Assembly (NCBI RefSeq): GCF_004769195.1
Contig: NZ_RQET01000010.1
Span: 62,001-126,000, forward strand
Direction of reading: 5' to 3'
Origin: Leptospira fletcheri
GTDB taxonomy: Bacteria > Spirochaetota > Leptospiria > Leptospirales > Leptospiraceae
DNA length: 64,000 bases
Below, one piece after another: positions 1-7,855 of the stretch. Both the position numbers and the translations under genes were made by a program. The notes beneath the pieces are model-generated. The model was not told where the DNA came from, did no database searches, and saw only the letters and a list, made by a program, of their open reading frames with translations. The first letter of the stretch is position 1. Each line of letters opens with the position of its first letter.

Positions 1-726
1 GTCTCGGAAACGACAAACTGCTCCCGGTTCGGGGGCCAAAGCCCGGATTCGATCGTGGACTTCCCTTGCAGAAATTGTAAAATCCAAAATTCGATCTTCG
101 GGTTTGATTTTCGCGCAATAGGTTGCCAAGGAAGGATCCTGAGGCCGGGAAGCAAAAGGGTTCGTTCTCGGTCCGGCGAGAAGTTTTCCTAGATGTTCCG
201 TTCCCAATTCCGTAATTCGATCCATCAAGGTTCCTGTATCATCCTGGAGGGAAATCGGAATTTCCGCTTCCTGGATAATATCCCCTTCATCCATTTTCTC
301 TCCGATGTACTGGATGCTGATTCCTGTCTTGTCGTAACCTTTCCAAAGAGCGGTTTGAACGGGAGAAGCCCCTCTCAAATCCGGAAGAAGAGAACCGTGC
401 AGATTGATCGTTCCGAATCGAGGAAATTCGAATACCTCTTTCGGCAATATGGAACCGTATGCGAAAACCAGATAGAGTTCTGCGGAATAGCGGGAAAATT
501 CCTCCAGAGCTTTTTCCTTTTCTTTTCGGATCGATTCGAATTGAAATACCGGTAAGCCTTTCTCTAAAGCGGCCTGCTTGACCGGGCTGAAAACGGGAGT
601 TTTGCTCCTGCCTTTCGGCCGATCCGGATTCGTCACGGCGAATAGGATCTCGATCCCGGGAGTTTCGAGCAGAGAACGAAAAAGTTTGGCCGAATGTTCC
701 GGCGTGCCGAAAAAAGCGATTTTCAT
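1..726 (-). CDS. fmt: methionyl-tRNA formyltransferase, C-terminus cut by window edge
   Basis: Formylates the amino group of Met-tRNAi for translation initiation in the cytosol. Translating the minus strand from the ATG at 726 gives MKIAFFGTPEHSAKLF, the Rossmann start typical of Fmt, and further on the formyl-folate site motif LHGSLLPDLRGASP. 242 codons are visible with no stop, so the OB-fold C-terminal domain lies outside the window (family length about 310-320 aa). The start overlaps the priA stop by one base (TGATG), so the two are translationally coupled as the last genes of the long minus-strand array. In many bacteria fmt sits beside def and priA; here def is about 48 kb away. The identification is secure. 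Confidence 0.93.
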   Translation of the reverse strand, partial: MKIAFFGTPEHSAKLFRSLLETPGIEILFAVTNPDRPKGRSKTPVFSPVKQAALEKGLPVFQFESIRKEKEKALEEFSRYSAELYLVFAYGSILPKEVFEFPRFGTINLHGSLLPDLRGASPVQTALWKGYDKTGISIQYIGEKMDEGDIIQEAEIPISLQDDTGTLMDRITELGTEHLGKLLAGPRTNPFASRPQDPSLATYCAKIKPEDRILDFTISAREVHDRIRALAPEPGAVCRFRD

Positions 727-2669
727 CAGACTAGATCCACAGGATCAAAATCCAATTCCAAGTAAACGTTTTTCGGAATCTTTAAGGGGCGGATTTCCTG
801 TCGTAAGATTTCTCTCCACTTTCCCGGAGAGGATGTCTTGATCAGGATATGGTTTCGAAAATTCTTATCTATTTTATAGAAAGGACAGGGTGCCGGACCG
901 AGAAGGACGGAATTCGGTTCCGGAAGGTGTTTTTGAAGCAGGCCCGAAACCGTTTCGATCGTTTTGGCGGAGGCGGATTCGTCCGTCGATCTCGCGAGAA
1001 CTCTGACCAATCTGGAAAACGGAGGATAAAACAATTCTTTTCTGATCGGTAGTTCGGATTCGTAAAATTTTACGTAATCCTGATGGATTGCCATTTGTAG
1101 GACTGGATGGTCGGGAGTATGCGTTTCTATCAGGACTTCTCCTCGCAACTCCGCCCTCCCCGCTCTTCCCGCGACTTGGGTCATCAAGGAAAAAATCCTT
1201 TCACCTGCTCTGAAATCGGGCAAGCCCAGACCTATACCCGCGTTCAGAACTCCCACGAGAGTGACTCTTCCCGCGTCTAAGCCCTTCGAGATCATCTGGG
1301 TGCCTGTCAGGATATCTATTTCCCCTTTTACGAGTCGATCGATCACTTCGGTTAATAACGAACGATCTTGGATCGAATCCTGGTCCAATCTCTCGATTCT
1401 GGAACCCGGAAAGGACTCGAGAAGGTGTTCCTCCAATTTCTGTGTTCCGGTTCCCAGGAGGATCAGATTTTCCCCCCTTTGAGCTTCCAATCTGGATAAG
1501 AGATCTTTGAAACCGCAAAGATGACAGATCACGGTTCCTTTTTTGTGGAAGCAAAGATGAGAAGTGCAGTTCGGACAGGGAACGTAGGATTTTTCCCTTT
1601 CCGAATACAATAAAGGGCTATAACCTCTTCGGTTCAATAACAGAATGACTTGTTCCTTTCTGTCCAATCTCTGTTTGATCGCGAACGTAAGGTCCGAGCT
1701 AAGAAGACGGGATTCCTTTTTGTTTTCCACGATCCGTACGACGGGCGGGATCGCGTTTCCTGGGCGCTTGCTCAACACCTGTAATCCGATCTTTCCGCTG
1801 ATCGCCAAATGGTAGACTTCGAGTGCCGGCGTCGCCGACCCCAGAACCAATACCCCCCGATTTTCTTTGCATCTCTGGAGAGCGACTTGGCGGGCATGGT
1901 ATCTGGGACTGGAATGTTCCTTAAAGGAACCGTCATGCTCTTCGTCTATAATGACGAGTCCCAATTTCGGGACGGGAGAAAAGACCGCGGACCTGGTCCC
2001 GACGGCTATCCTCTTACGGCCGAGAAGCAGGTCCGTGTACGCTTTGAATCTCTCCGAGACCTTAAGAGCGGAATGGAGTAAGGCGACTTGGCCGGGAAAG
2101 ACCGCTTCTAATTTTCGGATAATATGGTACGTTAATCCGATTTCGGGAACAAGCAGGAGCGCTCCTCGGTCCGTTTCCTTTAAGAGGTCCCGGATCAAAT
2201 GTAGATAGACCTCCGTTTTTCCGCTTCCTGTGATTCCGAAGAGAAGATGGACCGATTCTTTTCCGAAATCTTTTTTGATTCCCCGAAACGCCTTATTTTG
2301 CTCCTCGTTCAGAGGTAGAGGTTCCGCTTCGACTTCCGCTTCCGAAAATGTAACTTTCGAATGTCTTCTACCCTTCGGAATCATTTTATGAATGCATTCG
2401 CCTAAAGAAGAGAGGTACTGTTCCTTCATCCAATAAGCCAATCGGATCTGGTCTTCCGTGACGATCGGTATCTTATCGATTACTTTCTCCACGGCTAAGA
2501 CGGAGTAATTGGGTTCGTTGGAATGCGTAGAAATTACGATGCCTTCTTCTTTCCTCCCTCGGAGCTGGGCCAGAACCCGTACTCCGACCTGCGTATTTGG
2601 TTCTACTTCGTAAGTGAAGGTGTCTTCTTGTATGGGTAGGTCGAAGGCGATTTCGGCGTAGCGAATCAA
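726..2669 (-). CDS. priA: primosomal protein N' (replication restart helicase PriA), missing one zinc site
   Basis: A 3'-5' superfamily 2 helicase that recognises stalled forks and reloads DnaB. Visible features in 647 aa: an N-terminal DNA-binding domain, Walker A GITGSGKT (145-152), DEEH box (242-245), LGSATP (277-282), LLNRRGY (344-350), and the C-terminal GTGTQKLEE and GRAGR motifs. The cysteine-rich insert keeps the inner CxxC pair at 365/368 and the inner pair at 382/385. The outer CxxC pair upstream is replaced by YSEREKSY and the downstream CPxCG pair by LSRLEAQRGEN. The outer zinc site of canonical PriA therefore appears to be lost as a unit. The start overlaps the upstream UDG-like gene by 4 bp. 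Confidence 0.94.
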   Translation of the reverse strand: MIRYAEIAFDLPIQEDTFTYEVEPNTQVGVRVLAQLRGRKEEGIVISTHSNEPNYSVLAVEKVIDKIPIVTEDQIRLAYWMKEQYLSSLGECIHKMIPKGRRHSKVTFSEAEVEAEPLPLNEEQNKAFRGIKKDFGKESVHLLFGITGSGKTEVYLHLIRDLLKETDRGALLLVPEIGLTYHIIRKLEAVFPGQVALLHSALKVSERFKAYTDLLLGRKRIAVGTRSAVFSPVPKLGLVIIDEEHDGSFKEHSSPRYHARQVALQRCKENRGVLVLGSATPALEVYHLAISGKIGLQVLSKRPGNAIPPVVRIVENKKESRLLSSDLTFAIKQRLDRKEQVILLLNRRGYSPLLYSEREKSYVPCPNCTSHLCFHKKGTVICHLCGFKDLLSRLEAQRGENLILLGTGTQKLEEHLLESFPGSRIERLDQDSIQDRSLLTEVIDRLVKGEIDILTGTQMISKGLDAGRVTLVGVLNAGIGLGLPDFRAGERIFSLMTQVAGRAGRAELRGEVLIETHTPDHPVLQMAIHQDYVKFYESELPIRKELFYPPFSRLVRVLARSTDESASAKTIETVSGLLQKHLPEPNSVLLGPAPCPFYKIDKNFRNHILIKTSSPGKWREILRQEIRPLKIPKNVYLELDFDPVDLV

Positions 2670-3517
2670 ATTCTGTCCTTGATAAGCGAATGAAATAGAT
2701 TCAATTGGGAAAGTACGCTTTCCTTGACTTCGATTTCCTTCTTCTTCGCTTCCTGGAAACTAGGATCTTCGGAAGACGTCCTCTTTCGTTTTTCTTCCGC
2801 AGCTAAAATCGCCTCGGGAGAACGTAGGACCACCATGGGAATTCCGGGAGAAAATTCGGTCGTCTTTCCGAGAAGTACCGCCGCCTGGTCTTTTCCGAAG
2901 GTCAAGGTTGCCGCGGCGCCCAAGAGAATGATTCCGACGATGTTTTCCTGGCGGATTGTTTCGTTGGCTTGTTCTTTGCAATTTTCCGTCCTTCTCTTCC
3001 AATCCGATTCCGAGGATTTATCCTGTGCGAAAAGACAAGCGGGAAATTCTTGGTAGTAAAATTCTCTCATCGAAAATCCGAATTGCTTCCGGACCAGTCG
3101 ATCGAAAAGTTCTTCGGCCTCTGAGGAGCGGAAAATTTGCTGGGGGGAAGTTTTTGCATAGGAAGGTTTTCCCGCCTGGAATTCTCCCGAATAATGGAGC
3201 ACTAAAACCTTTTTTCTTCCTTTAACGAGGAAATGTCGTATCGCACTGAGTCTGTCCGGGCATAATTTACAGGAAAGATTTCTGTCCAAGTTTTTGGGCG
3301 GAGTTCTGGTATGGGAAGGATTTTCGGTTAAGGTCGGAGTCTGTCCTAGCGATTGCCCGATCGTGGAATTCCAATCTTCCCTCCAGGATAATTCCATGGT
3401 TTCGGGATCAGGCTCTCCCTGTTTCCTACGTATGGGAATTTCCCTCTTTTGGATCAGGAATCTGAGGTCCTGAAGAATCAACTTAAGTTCTGCGAGTGTT
3501 CCTCCGGATTTAGTCAT
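2666..3517 (-). CDS. uracil-DNA glycosylase-superfamily-like Fe-S protein with degenerate active site
   Basis: A 283-aa protein whose layout resembles family 4 uracil-DNA glycosylases. It has a CxxC near residues 83/86 followed by PDRLSAIR, then Cys161 and Cys180 in the positions that ligate a 4Fe-4S cluster, followed by IILLGAAAT. The catalytic motif A (GExPGxxED in active enzymes) is reduced to LHYSGEFQAGKP. The C-terminal HPS loop reads LRSPEAI. The first 80 residues and last 50 are charged extensions. By inference it retains the iron-sulfur fold but may not excise uracil. It overlaps the NtrX-like gene by 8 bp at its start and priA by 4 bp at its end, so it is co-translated with replication-repair and regulatory genes. 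It could instead be a highly diverged active enzyme. Confidence 0.6.
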   Translation of the reverse strand: MTKSGGTLAELKLILQDLRFLIQKREIPIRRKQGEPDPETMELSWREDWNSTIGQSLGQTPTLTENPSHTRTPPKNLDRNLSCKLCPDRLSAIRHFLVKGRKKVLVLHYSGEFQAGKPSYAKTSPQQIFRSSEAEELFDRLVRKQFGFSMREFYYQEFPACLFAQDKSSESDWKRRTENCKEQANETIRQENIVGIILLGAAATLTFGKDQAAVLLGKTTEFSPGIPMVVLRSPEAILAAEEKRKRTSSEDPSFQEAKKKEIEVKESVLSQLNLFHSLIKDRI

Positions 3518-4853
3518 GGACGTTTTCCGTCTGGATTCCGAGAGATTTCATCTTACGATACAAGTGAGACCTTTCTATTCCCAAAGCTTTGGATGTCTTG
3601 GATACGTTTCCTTCGTTCATCTGCAATGTTTTTATAATATATTGCTTCTCGAATTCCTCTTTGGCCCGCTTGAAATCCCCTTTTTCCACAAGATCGTTTG
3701 CTTTCAAAAATCCCGTCAGGGAATCCTTTACGTCTTGTGCCCGAATGGAATCGCCTACCGTCAATATGCAAAGTCTTTCGATCACGTTTTTCAATTCACG
3801 GATATTTCCCGGCCAAAAATGATTCTCTAGGAGGGAGAGAGCTTCCTTTTCGATTTTTTTAGGGGGAAGGTTGTTTTCCGCCAAAGTGAGACCTACGTAA
3901 TGGTCCACAAGGAGCGGTATATCCGGTTTTCTGTCCCGCAACGGAGGGATGACGATCGGAATCACGTTCAAACGATAATAGAGATCCTCGCGGAATTTTC
4001 CATCCCGGATCGCTTCCTCCACGGGAATATTGGTTGCCGCTATGATTCGTACGTCCACGGAAACCGTTTCCGTACTTCCCAATTTTTCGAATCTCTGTTC
4101 CTGCAGAATTCGGAGAACTTTGGCCTGGGTGGACAAAGACATATCGCAGATCTCATCCAAAAACAACGTTCCGCCGTTGGCGGCTTCGAATTTTCCGATC
4201 CTAGATTCCATCGCTCCGGTAAACGCGCCTTTTGCGTATCCGAACAATTCCGATTCTATCAATTCCTCAGGGATTGCTGCGCAATTAATCTCGACGAAGG
4301 GTTGGTCCTTTCTCTTGGAATTTTTGAAGATGGTTCGTGCAACCAACTCCTTGCCTGTACCGTTCTCTCCGTATATGAACACTCTTGCGTTCGTCGCGGC
4401 CGCTTGAGCGATCGCGAACTTTACTTTCTGGATCGCCAAGGAATTTCCCAGAATCTCGTCGTATTCCAATTTGATTTCTGGGAGTTCCGTCCTTTCCTGG
4501 CGCGCGAGCACGCCTTCCACCGCTTCCAGAACTTTTTCGATCGATAGAGGCTTTTCTAAAAAATCCACAGCTCCTTTTTTGGTGGCTTGAACGGCCAACT
4601 CTATGGTCCCGTGTCCGGAAATCATCAATACGGGCAGAGTCGGATAGATCTTCTTGCATTCGTCCAACAGAACGAGTCCGTCTTCCTTCCCCAGCCAGAC
4701 GTCCAAAAGCACCAAGCCCGGTCTTTCCGTTTTCAATTGTTTTAGAAAGGACCTTCCGTTGGCAAAATGTTCCACTTCATAATCTTCATCCTCGAGGATA
4801 TCCTTGAGGGACTTTCTGATTTCCGGTTCGTCGTCAACGATGAATATCTTCAT
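3510..4853 (-). CDS. NtrX/NtrC-type sigma-54-dependent response regulator
   Basis: A 447-aa DNA-binding activator of sigma-54 RNA polymerase. Receiver domain 1-115 with the acidic pair at 7-8, phospho-acceptor Asp51 and Lys101. Central AAA+ domain with Walker A GENGTGKE (162-169) and an intact sigma-54 contact loop GAFTGA (209-214). C-terminal Fis-type helix-turn-helix ending SKALGIERSHLYRKMKSLGI. All catalytic features are intact, so it should activate promoters recognised by the RpoN encoded about 3 kb upstream in the same array. It lies 6 bp after an NtrY-like kinase, its presumed partner. The NtrX name is inferred from that pairing; targets cannot be read from the sequence. Confidence 0.9.
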   Translation of the reverse strand: MKIFIVDDEPEIRKSLKDILEDEDYEVEHFANGRSFLKQLKTERPGLVLLDVWLGKEDGLVLLDECKKIYPTLPVLMISGHGTIELAVQATKKGAVDFLEKPLSIEKVLEAVEGVLARQERTELPEIKLEYDEILGNSLAIQKVKFAIAQAAATNARVFIYGENGTGKELVARTIFKNSKRKDQPFVEINCAAIPEELIESELFGYAKGAFTGAMESRIGKFEAANGGTLFLDEICDMSLSTQAKVLRILQEQRFEKLGSTETVSVDVRIIAATNIPVEEAIRDGKFREDLYYRLNVIPIVIPPLRDRKPDIPLLVDHYVGLTLAENNLPPKKIEKEALSLLENHFWPGNIRELKNVIERLCILTVGDSIRAQDVKDSLTGFLKANDLVEKGDFKRAKEEFEKQYIIKTLQMNEGNVSKTSKALGIERSHLYRKMKSLGIQTENVHD

Positions 4854-4859
4854 AAACTG

Positions 4860-6650
4860 TCAGGCTACCGGTAGTTCTATCCGAAATTTGCAGCCTCCCA
4901 ATTCGGAAGAATCTACCGAGATATGGCCGCTATGGTCAATCACAGTTTTCTGTACGATGGCGAGACCGATACCGGAGGTATGTTCCTCCTTAGTGGAATA
5001 GTACGGCTCGAAAACTTTGGATCTGTACTCGTTCGGAATTCCAGTGCCATTATCTTCTATCATTAGAACCACGGATTTTCTCATGATCCTTCTCTCCAAT
5101 TTTGTGGAAACCCGTATCTTTCCGATTCCTGATAACTCGCCTTTCGCCTTTTTCCTTGCGATCGCTTCCACAGCGTTCTTGAAGAGATTATTCATGATTC
5201 CTAAAAACAGTTTTTTATCCAAAAAAATCTCCGGGAGATTTTTAGACAATTGGAGTTCGATCTGGATTCCGGGCGTATGCTCGTACAATTTGACGCTTTC
5301 CAAAACGATCGGTTCCAGATGCTGGTTGATCAATCTGGGCGCAGGCATTCTCGCGAATTCCGAGAATTCGTTTACCAGATGTTCCAGGATCTTGACCTGT
5401 CCTACGATCGTTTCCGTTCCTTTGGCGACGATTTCCTGGAAAGGGATCGGCACGCTCGCATCCAATTTTCTTCGAATTCGCTCCGCCGACAACTGGATCG
5501 GGGTGAGTGGATTCTTGATTTCATGCGCCATTCTCTGGGCGACTTCCTTCCAGGCTGCGACGCGCTGTATATGCATCAACTCGCGATTTTTGGACTTTAA
5601 ATCTTTCACCATTTGATTGAAGGATTCTACCAAAGCGCCGATCTCTCCTCCTTCTGTCAGAGGAAGATTTATATCCGTATCTCCTAGGGAAACCTTTTGC
5701 GTCGCATTGGCCAAGTCTATGATGGGTCTGGATATCTTTCTGGCGAAAATAAGGGAGAATATGATGGAAAGCAGAAATACGATGATGATCATCAGGCTGA
5801 TCGTAACTCGTAATTCATAAGGAAGTCTTTCTTTTGCCAGGTCGGCCTTGTGATAATTCTTTCTCGTATTTAAAAGCGAATACGCTTTCTCTTCTTCTCC
5901 GACGAAAATCCTTTTTCCGAGCAAAAGGTATTTGGTGCGATCGGGAGAGGGAATTTTCAGGAAATAATGGGATTGGGAAGGGTGAACGGAAAGATTTTCC
6001 TCGATCGTCTCCCCTTCCATCGCGAGGAATGCGGATCCGTCCGGCGGAACCTTCAAAGAACGGGTTTCGAGGACGGGAGTTCCCTTTTCATACCAGCCTA
6101 GGTAATATTCTGGATCCGAAATTAGATTCAGTTCGTAAGCCCTTCTCACCAAGGAATTGACATTCGTATTTTCTTTCTTGATCAGGTTCTGAAAAAGCCT
6201 GGCTTTGATTTTCAGATCCTGCTTTTCCTGGCGCAATTCCTTGCCGATGAAATAATCCCCGGCATCCAAGGCTTGTCCTATATCCAAACCGTAAAATCCC
6301 TCGAACAGTCTTCCTGTTACGTTCGAAGAAAGGAAAAAGATCGGGATCGAAGGAAGCATTGCCACGAACAGGAAGGCCAAGGAGAGACGGTAGCGGATGG
6401 AACTTTTAAGTCTGCCCGTTTCCAGGTTTCTTTTGTTTCTATAAAAATAGGAGACAGCTATGGCTAAAGTGAATAGAGGAATCGTATAATAAACGTAGAC
6501 CAGGATTCGATCCACAATACTCGCATCTTCCGCCCTGTGGAAGTGCAGAATTTCCGCTGCGAAGACGGCGACGGCGACCACGCCGAAAAGAATAAAAAAA
6601 TCTCTGAGATAGTATCGGTTCTCCTCGTTTCGAACCGGAAAAAGGTTCAT
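4860..6650 (-). CDS. NtrY-like membrane sensor histidine kinase
   Basis: A 596-aa inner-membrane kinase. Hydrophobic segments at about 16-35, 48-70, 88-108 and 281-303 enclose an extracytoplasmic sensor region of roughly 170 residues. A HAMP linker follows (about 303-355), then a DHp helix with phospho-acceptor His376 in the motif MAHEIKNPLTPIQLS, and an HATPase domain with N-box NLFKNAVEA, IEDNGTGIP and SGIGLAIVQK. This multi-TM plus HAMP layout matches NtrY rather than soluble NtrB. The start overlaps the HPr stop by 4 bp (ATGA), tying its expression to the HPr/HprK pair. The signal sensed is unknown. Confidence 0.9.
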   Translation of the reverse strand: MNLFPVRNEENRYYLRDFFILFGVVAVAVFAAEILHFHRAEDASIVDRILVYVYYTIPLFTLAIAVSYFYRNKRNLETGRLKSSIRYRLSLAFLFVAMLPSIPIFFLSSNVTGRLFEGFYGLDIGQALDAGDYFIGKELRQEKQDLKIKARLFQNLIKKENTNVNSLVRRAYELNLISDPEYYLGWYEKGTPVLETRSLKVPPDGSAFLAMEGETIEENLSVHPSQSHYFLKIPSPDRTKYLLLGKRIFVGEEEKAYSLLNTRKNYHKADLAKERLPYELRVTISLMIIIVFLLSIIFSLIFARKISRPIIDLANATQKVSLGDTDINLPLTEGGEIGALVESFNQMVKDLKSKNRELMHIQRVAAWKEVAQRMAHEIKNPLTPIQLSAERIRRKLDASVPIPFQEIVAKGTETIVGQVKILEHLVNEFSEFARMPAPRLINQHLEPIVLESVKLYEHTPGIQIELQLSKNLPEIFLDKKLFLGIMNNLFKNAVEAIARKKAKGELSGIGKIRVSTKLERRIMRKSVVLMIEDNGTGIPNEYRSKVFEPYYSTKEEHTSGIGLAIVQKTVIDHSGHISVDSSELGGCKFRIELPVA

Positions 6651-6913
6651 ACGGCAAAATCGTCCGTTACCAGCCTGGACAACGCATCGATGGCTTCGGA
6701 TTCTTTTTCGCCGGTCGCCCGGATCGAAAATTCCTGTCCCGGTGCTAAGGCGAGCATCATCAAACCCATAATGCTTTTTCCGTTCACTTCCACTCCTTCC
6801 TTAGAAACCAAAACCTCGCAAGGAAATTTGGACGCGCAGTTTACGAAGACGGAGGCCGGTCGGGCGTGCATACCCGTACTATTTTCATTGATTTTGAGGT
6901 GGATTTCTCTCAA
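6647..6913 (-). CDS. HPr-like phosphocarrier protein
   Basis: An 88-aa HPr fold. The EI-phosphorylated histidine is His16 in GMHARPAS, and the regulatory serine for HPr kinase is Ser47 in NGKSIMGLMML; both sites are intact. A TTG start at 6913 is chosen because an AAGG ribosome-binding site precedes it and it gives the normal HPr N-terminus. It overlaps hprK by 29 bp upstream and the NtrY-like kinase by 4 bp downstream. No enzyme I or sugar permease gene is present in this window. By inference it serves as a regulatory phosphoprotein (NPr-like or HprK target) rather than a sugar-transport carrier. Confidence 0.92.
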   Translation of the reverse strand: MREIHLKINENSTGMHARPASVFVNCASKFPCEVLVSKEGVEVNGKSIMGLMMLALAPGQEFSIRATGEKESEAIDALSRLVTDDFAV

Positions 6914-7850
6914 CTTTACCTTGCTGCAAATAGATATTCAATTTCTGACTGAATTCGGCTGCGGCATTTTTGCCCAGCTTCTTTAACCTCTGATTCATTG
7001 CCGCCGTTTCTACGATGATCGGAATATTCCGTCCTGGACGGACCGGCAATCTGATAAGAGGAATAAGCACACCCAAAACCTCTTCGGTCCTATTTTCCAG
7101 ACCCGTTCGATCGAATTCCTTTTCGTCCGACCACTCTTCTAAGTGGATGATGAGCTCGATCAATTTATGGTCGCGGACAGAACCGATTCCGAATATATCT
7201 TTGATATTTAATATACCCAGTCCGCGGATTTCCATGTGGTGACGGAGAAGGTCGGAACAGGTTCCTATCAGATAACTTTCGGAAAGCCGCCTGATCTCGA
7301 CCATATCGTCGGCGACCAATCGATGCCCCCTCTCGATGAGTTCTAGGGCGGTTTCGCTTTTTCCGACTCCGCTTTTTCCCGACAGCAGAATACCGATACC
7401 GAATACCTCTATCAATACTCCATGTCTCATGGTCCTGGGCGCAAGGCTACGATCCAATATCTGCGAAATCAGAGTGATGAATTTATGCGTGGATACGTCC
7501 GAAACCAAGAGTGGAATATTCAGGCGGTTGCAATATTCCACGAATATGGGCGGTGCGGAATTTCCATGGGTAAAAATGATGCAATTCAGATGAAAATGGA
7601 AAAATTCCGAAGCGATCTGATTGAGTCCGTCTCCTTCTCTCGAAATGAGATAGGCCCATTCCCCCTTCCCGAAAATTTGGATCCGATCGTGGGCAAAACT
7701 CTCGTAAAATCCTGTTAAGGAGAGACCCGGTCGATTGATTTCCGAACTATGAATCCGATTTTGCAGACCGGTTTCCCCGGCGATCAACTTCAGCCCTAAT
7801 TCCGGATGGTCTTTTAAAATATTCGATACGTTGATTCCTGGCACAGACAT
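6885..7850 (-). CDS. hprK: HPr kinase/phosphorylase
   Basis: Phosphorylates and dephosphorylates HPr on its regulatory serine, acting as a metabolic sensor of ATP, Pi and fructose bisphosphate in species where it has been studied. In 321 aa the N-terminal domain precedes a P-loop GKSGVGKS (158-165) in an LSGKSGVGKSETALEL context. The family signature MEIRGLGILN lies at about 206-215, with the phosphorylase-type C-terminal motif RPGRNIPIIVETAA. It lies 5 bp downstream of rpoN and overlaps the HPr gene. Its fixed position between rpoN and ntrYX suggests that serine-phosphorylated HPr feeds into sigma-54 control (inference). Confidence 0.94.
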   Translation of the reverse strand: MSVPGINVSNILKDHPELGLKLIAGETGLQNRIHSSEINRPGLSLTGFYESFAHDRIQIFGKGEWAYLISREGDGLNQIASEFFHFHLNCIIFTHGNSAPPIFVEYCNRLNIPLLVSDVSTHKFITLISQILDRSLAPRTMRHGVLIEVFGIGILLSGKSGVGKSETALELIERGHRLVADDMVEIRRLSESYLIGTCSDLLRHHMEIRGLGILNIKDIFGIGSVRDHKLIELIIHLEEWSDEKEFDRTGLENRTEEVLGVLIPLIRLPVRPGRNIPIIVETAAMNQRLKKLGKNAAAEFSQKLNIYLQQGKVERNPPQNQ

Positions 7851-7855
7851 TCCCG

